DNA of 64,000 nucleotides from positions 124,001 through 188,000 of the forward strand of contig JAWQEG010000364.1 of assembly GCA_033782935.1 (NCBI GenBank), in the 5' to 3' direction. The DNA comes from Petrolisthes cinctipes. Lineage: Eukaryota; Arthropoda; Malacostraca; Decapoda; Porcellanidae. A program made the translations under genes and the position numbers. Below are positions 42,101-48,100 of the stretch, one piece after another. Below the pieces are notes generated by a model, which was given only the letters and a program-made list of their open reading frames with translations, was not told where the DNA came from and searched no databases. Position 1 is the first letter of the stretch. Each line of letters begins with the position of its first letter.

Positions 42101-45100
42101 AAAGAATAGAAGTGAGGTCTACAACATGAGGCTAGTCGGGGCTGCTCGGCCAGACACCTTGAGGAACTTCAACAACATGAGGCTAGTAAAGAAAGACTGG
42201 GCTTTGGGCTTATATATTTTGTTGTGGATTTCTTTCAAAACTGATTAGCTATATACTGGAAATCTTGGGAAAACACACAAATATGTCTACTTAATTAAAG
42301 TAGGAGTGATAAACCTGTACTGAATACTGGCATCAGTCATAAGTTCATGAAATCATTTTACTATTGAATAACTTTAGTACAGTGCTATGCCGATTGCTGA
42401 GTTACCTACATACAAAAGTTATTTTTCAATGAAAAGTATTCATGAATGTATTCACGAATACTCTCATGAAGTATTCGTATTTCTATTCGAATTAACAGTA
42501 TTGCAGTATATTCGTACTCGTATAAATTTAAAGTATTAATATTGGAATACACAACTCTTGTATTCGCTCCATCCCTGATTAAAACAGAACAGTGTAACAA
42601 AACTTGAACAATGAGGACAAAGTTGCTTTATTGGGGCTCTACAAGGAAGGAGGAAGGAAAATATCATTCAGTCACTTCTAAACATACTCTGCACAAACTG
42701 TGTGAAGGAAGAAATATTAACTTTGTCTGGTAAAGAGAGGGCAACACTACCTTAAAAAAGAATGAGAAGAGGGAAGTGCAAAAAGTAAAGTTGTTCAAGA
42801 GATTTATGGCAAGGGGTCAGAACGAATAGAAGGAAGAATATGAAAGGTTCTTCCATTCAGCATGGATGAAAGATTTTTAGACAAGTCTGAGAACAGTTTA
42901 AGTGCAATATACAAATACAAGGTTCATTAGTTTGAAAGTGTCGGTACTGTCTGTAAGTTTCCTCTTTATTGAGGATAGCAGAAAGAAAGAAAATTATGTC
43001 ATAGCCTTGTACCTCTGTATGTAAGAGATATATTTCAGTAAGAAGAGTGCATAACATTATTAGTCCCAAAGTTGGTCATTCAACTTGTTTCTCTTATGTA
43101 TTTCAAAAATTACTAAATTTTCAAGCTGGGCCTTTTCCTTTTGACTGACTGCCCACTGCTACCAAACTTCACACTTGATAGTTTACCCTGAGGATATCCA
43201 CTAATGACTCTGGAAGAAAAGCAGTGTGTTACATTGGCCTTACCTGTCTATTTTGGACCCTTGACTGATGGTTATTAGCATCAACAGTATCAAGGGGGAT
43301 GCGGGATAGTAGTGATGGTAGGAGGGGGTCAGCCAAGGAATTCCTCAGGTCAAACACTGAACTGGCCCAACTCCCTCGTGGAGTGTCTGAGAGGTGGGAA
43401 GACGATTGACGGCTGCTTCCATGATCCTGCAATACAACAGTCGTTTAGTTTTAATACTTCAGATAGAAAATCTAGACTATCTAGAGATTCTAGACTATGT
43501 GTCGGGATATGCCACATGGAGTATTTGGCAACTAAAGAGATCATCAGTATACGATGCAAATAATTTATTGCATTTTTTTTTTCTATTTTATATATACCAG
43601 GCCTTCATCTCCACCCTGGAGGTTGCCCTATGCTAGGGAAATCTTACAGAGGAGGGGTTCCCTGTGCCCCTCACTCCACGGCTATTGCACCATTAACAGG
43701 ACCCGAGTCAGCTTCAGTTATGGCTGCCTAAGCAGGAAGGCCTCAGACAGCCGACTCAAACTCCCCACCCCGTGCTCACAGGGGTGGTAACCTCTGGTAA
43801 CAGTGAGAGATTTTTACAGTGTCCCGAGCAAGACTCAAACGCTGGACCACAGAAACTGCAGCCGCGCACTCTACCAGTGCTAGCCAGAGGCTTATTGCAG
43901 TTTAAACTTCAATTAGTGTTTACATTTGTGGGCAGAATATTATGGTGAATATTAATATACTAAGGTAACAAGAATAATTTTTAACACCCAAATTATTCTA
44001 TAGACAGTAGGGCATCTATTTTCCGGGAGCCAATCAACTGGTATTGGCACTGAAATGGACAATTTAAAGAAAAATTCTAAAATCAATCAACCGAGGAAAA
44101 TCCTGGACCTAACCGGAATTTCAAGTTTATCGCGCAACCATCATCCCCGATTAATTTCATTCCCGTTCTGCTCCACCTCCACTCGACATGGAGGAGACAT
44201 CAAGAACTTTTTCAATAAGAATAAACACGCTAAAGCAGCAGACATTTCACTTGTATCTTCCTGTTCATTCGTGGGATTCCCAGATATTGAATCATCAACG
44301 TCTACACCAACAAGTACTCCAGCAAAATCGGCTTTTCCACACAGTTTCCCCCATCCGGCCTGTTCGAATCGGGCAAACATATAAAAAATACTTAAATGGC
44401 TAATGTGCATCCCAAGCAGTGCTATCGCCACTCAACCCTTGATTTCACAGATTCTCTCTCTAGTGACTAAATATAATTTTAAACTTGAGTCAAGAGTATG
44501 GAAAAATGTATGTTTTGAAAGGTTGTTCATTCTAAAAGGGTAGGCCTAAAAGTGCGAGTGTACAGTAGTGAGTGAAGAGTGAGAGTGATGATTGACAAGT
44601 TCAATTATCACCAATAATCCATGAGTTTCTACTCATACAAATACATTTCCTTAATTTATATTCATTATTTTTTGTCACCTTCTCTTACAATCATTTTCAC
44701 ATTTCACCAAAATATGTTTGACAACCGAATTGCTCGAGATGCAAGAGAACCGAGGTACCACTGTACTGAACGAAACATTAGTTTAAGGATACAAAATTTT
44801 TTGCAGTGGTTAACATGCAAGTTTTATAGTTCAGTAAACCTAAGTTTGTCATTCATATCAACAAAAGTTTATTTGCAGTAAGATACAGTACATTAGGCTA
44901 TACAGTAGAGGTTGAGTGGCTTACGGGTGTGTTTGGGTGTGTTGGGATGTGGATTATTGCATCCGACCGAAGCATCGACGAGTCAATGGTGCGTACACAT
45001 TACAAAGGTGAATTATTGTACATTGTAATCTACATTGCATTAATCATTATGTATGCTGTATTATTACCATGTGTGCAAGTCATACTACATTAGCTACATA

Positions 45101-48100
45101 CTGTACTTCTATACTTATGTATGGCGCATGACAATAGAAAACAGGTGTTATTCGGGTGTTACTTAACTATTCGGAAAATTTGTTTTTCCGGACTTTTAAA
45201 ATCCCTGTGGAAGTCAGAAAATTGATGCTCTATAGTATATGAATGTGAACTCCAAGTCAATTGTTATTCTTTCTTCAATCCTAGTGCCATAATTCAGTCC
45301 AGTAAAGTATATGACAACAATACTTACTCTATCACCATCTCCAAGAGAATGATCTTCATCCTCCAGGTCCACTTCAAATTCAGGCTGAGGTCCAGCTTGG
45401 AGGGCAGTAAGTTGCTCTGTGACCAGCTGTCCATGTCCTGGCACTGAGGGAGAGTGGTGAAGATACTGGCGGCTGACATGGAGCCAATCCCTGGTATAGC
45501 ACCGCACACAATCGCTCACATGGGCATCATACCCAGACCTGTGGACATGAAGTTCTGTATCACAATGGTTACGAGGCTGACTGCGCTATCCAGGGTCAAG
45601 TCCACACAAAACTATCTGTGGTTTTTCCGTGATGATCTGATGGTTCTTGCTGTTCTCCCAAGTATCCTGGCTAGGCCAACACGTCAAGAAAATACCCCCT
45701 CCATCGTCATGAACTCATAACATAGAAGATGCCTGACCATATTCCAAGATGCAGTGAGTGACGGTGTAGCTGCCCTCTTCTGATAGTGACTTGTATAAAT
45801 AAGATGTTATCATCTAGTGGGGCAGAAGAGAAGCAACCAACACAACAAAGCTCCACTGTCTCATCTAGTGCGACACCCAATAATCTTAGCGCCTCGCAAG
45901 AGTCACGGGCTGCTGACAGCCTACAGTCCCAAGGTTGAGGTATTAAAAAAAAAAAAAAAAAAAAAAAAATCATAAGAATGGTGGGCAATAGGGCTGCCAC
46001 TTCCCTAACTATAATAATTTATGCACACATGTGACAAAAAGTAATTAAGTCTGACATCTGATAAAATCTTGGAACAATACGTAGTTAATTGCTGAGTGAC
46101 TGTGTCTCACCCTTCCTCAGGTACAACAGGCTGAAGGGTGCGTATGTGCCGTGGGATGAGTGTAACCACAATGTCATCTGAGGGGAAGTGAAGGATGCGG
46201 TGTAAAGGGTCTCGGTCTGCCTCCAACTGGTGCTGATCCAGGAAGTCCTCATAATCTACTGGTTCCACACAGTCTGTCAGTGGATCCAGCTGTGGACGAT
46301 GCAGACATACACTCAGATCACAAACCACACTTGGCCTTTATCCTGACTTTATCCTGAAACATCTAATGAAATGTTATGATAAAGTATTAAATTTGGGGAG
46401 ACAATAATGCATCCCTTCAAAGTATTGTATTGTATACTGTATTTCAGTATCATATTGCTTATTTTTCAATGTTATGCACTGCAGGACGGTACTGTAATTC
46501 CACAGAGCTTATATCACTTATATCACTTTCTTCATTACTAATACAATACATGGACAATTTATCATATATACAGTACATTACTATTTTATGATACTGTTTA
46601 ATATCAATCAGCAACTACAGAATTGTGTATCTCTATGTGTATCCAATACCTGCAGTTTCTATAGGTCTACATGATAACAGCAGGTTTATAGACACAGTTA
46701 CTTTTTTTTATACATTCTGTACATATTTTCTGGTAAATGTCTAGACATAATGGGATGAACACTAAGTTCAACAGCATTACCACAAAGTCAATTCTATAAA
46801 CTAATAAAGTACGGTACCATACTGTGCAGTAATATCAGGTACTACTATAAGATGTTACTTTCCCTATGTCAAAACACAATACCTATATAATTCTACAAGA
46901 TAATTATAGTACTGTAATGGTATTATATTTCAAAATTCAACACAACTCACTCAATCACATTAAGTGAAAAACCCAAAAGGTACAGTACATTTTTTTTTTT
47001 AATACAATCATGAGGATTAACTGCATGAAGACCACCTACTTTACTCACCTGTGATGTGAAACAAGAGAGGTCGAAAACCATGTCCAATTTTGTTTAATAT
47101 GCCTAGACATACTGTTGTAGGACTGATCAAAACTGTGTCTCAGTTTAAACTTTAACAATTATTCTTGTAAACATTTGGATGTGAGTCGATACAAACACAG
47201 TGATCTTTTTTAACAACTACTGTAATTTATCTAACCTATCACTGGCATGGAGTACATTTAGACAAATGAATTTGTGGTAAAGCCCAGGTGGAAGATGCTC
47301 AGCTCCTACCAGCATCAGGTTACTACTGACCTAAAAGAAACCATAAAGAGGGAAAGTGACAATAAATAAGTACCGGAGAATAGTCACTGGTTAATGGTGA
47401 GGGGCAAGTATCTTCCACCTGGGCTGTACTGCAGATTTCTGTGTCCAACTGTACATGTATAAAATTTGAAACTCACAGCAGAGAGAGTGGAGACACTGGC
47501 TGATCGTGGAGGGTCCTTCCCACCTGTCCCTGTACTGACTGTTCTCCGTACATCTGCTGCATGGTGTCTGCCAACAAAATACTCACTATAAGCATCAAAC
47601 TGGCAATTTTACACCAGATTTACAAAATTATATATAGTCTACCAGGATGCTAAACATCAAGGGAATAAAATTTCAGTACAGTATAAGTAATTATGAGACA
47701 CATATGAACATACAATAATTTTCCGCTAAGTTATAACAACCACCATTTTGAAAAAGACAAATTTGGCTAGAGATATTGGTAAAGTCTAAGCTGAGCCAAA
47801 GAAATGGGAAACACAATATTTCCCAATGTTTATTTATAATCCATGATTCTGTGTTTTCATATGTTGAAATATAAAGAGTGACAGTGTATTGTGACCATGT
47901 TGGATTCCCCAAGAGACTTTTCAGGGGAAAACTAGGTATATAACACATTAAATAATTAATATTTATATGTTGAAGAGTTAGTTTGACTTTACCTGGGCCG
48001 GGACAGACTATCGGGACCTAACTGAGGCAAACTACTGTGACCCAACATGGGCAAACATAGGGTGCAAATCCAACATGGTCAAAATGCACTGGAACACTGG

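Noticed and set aside
41668..42577. GTATTCG array as a satellite or CRISPR-like array
   Set aside because: Spacing is irregular and the array lies within a hAT-like element with its own TSD.
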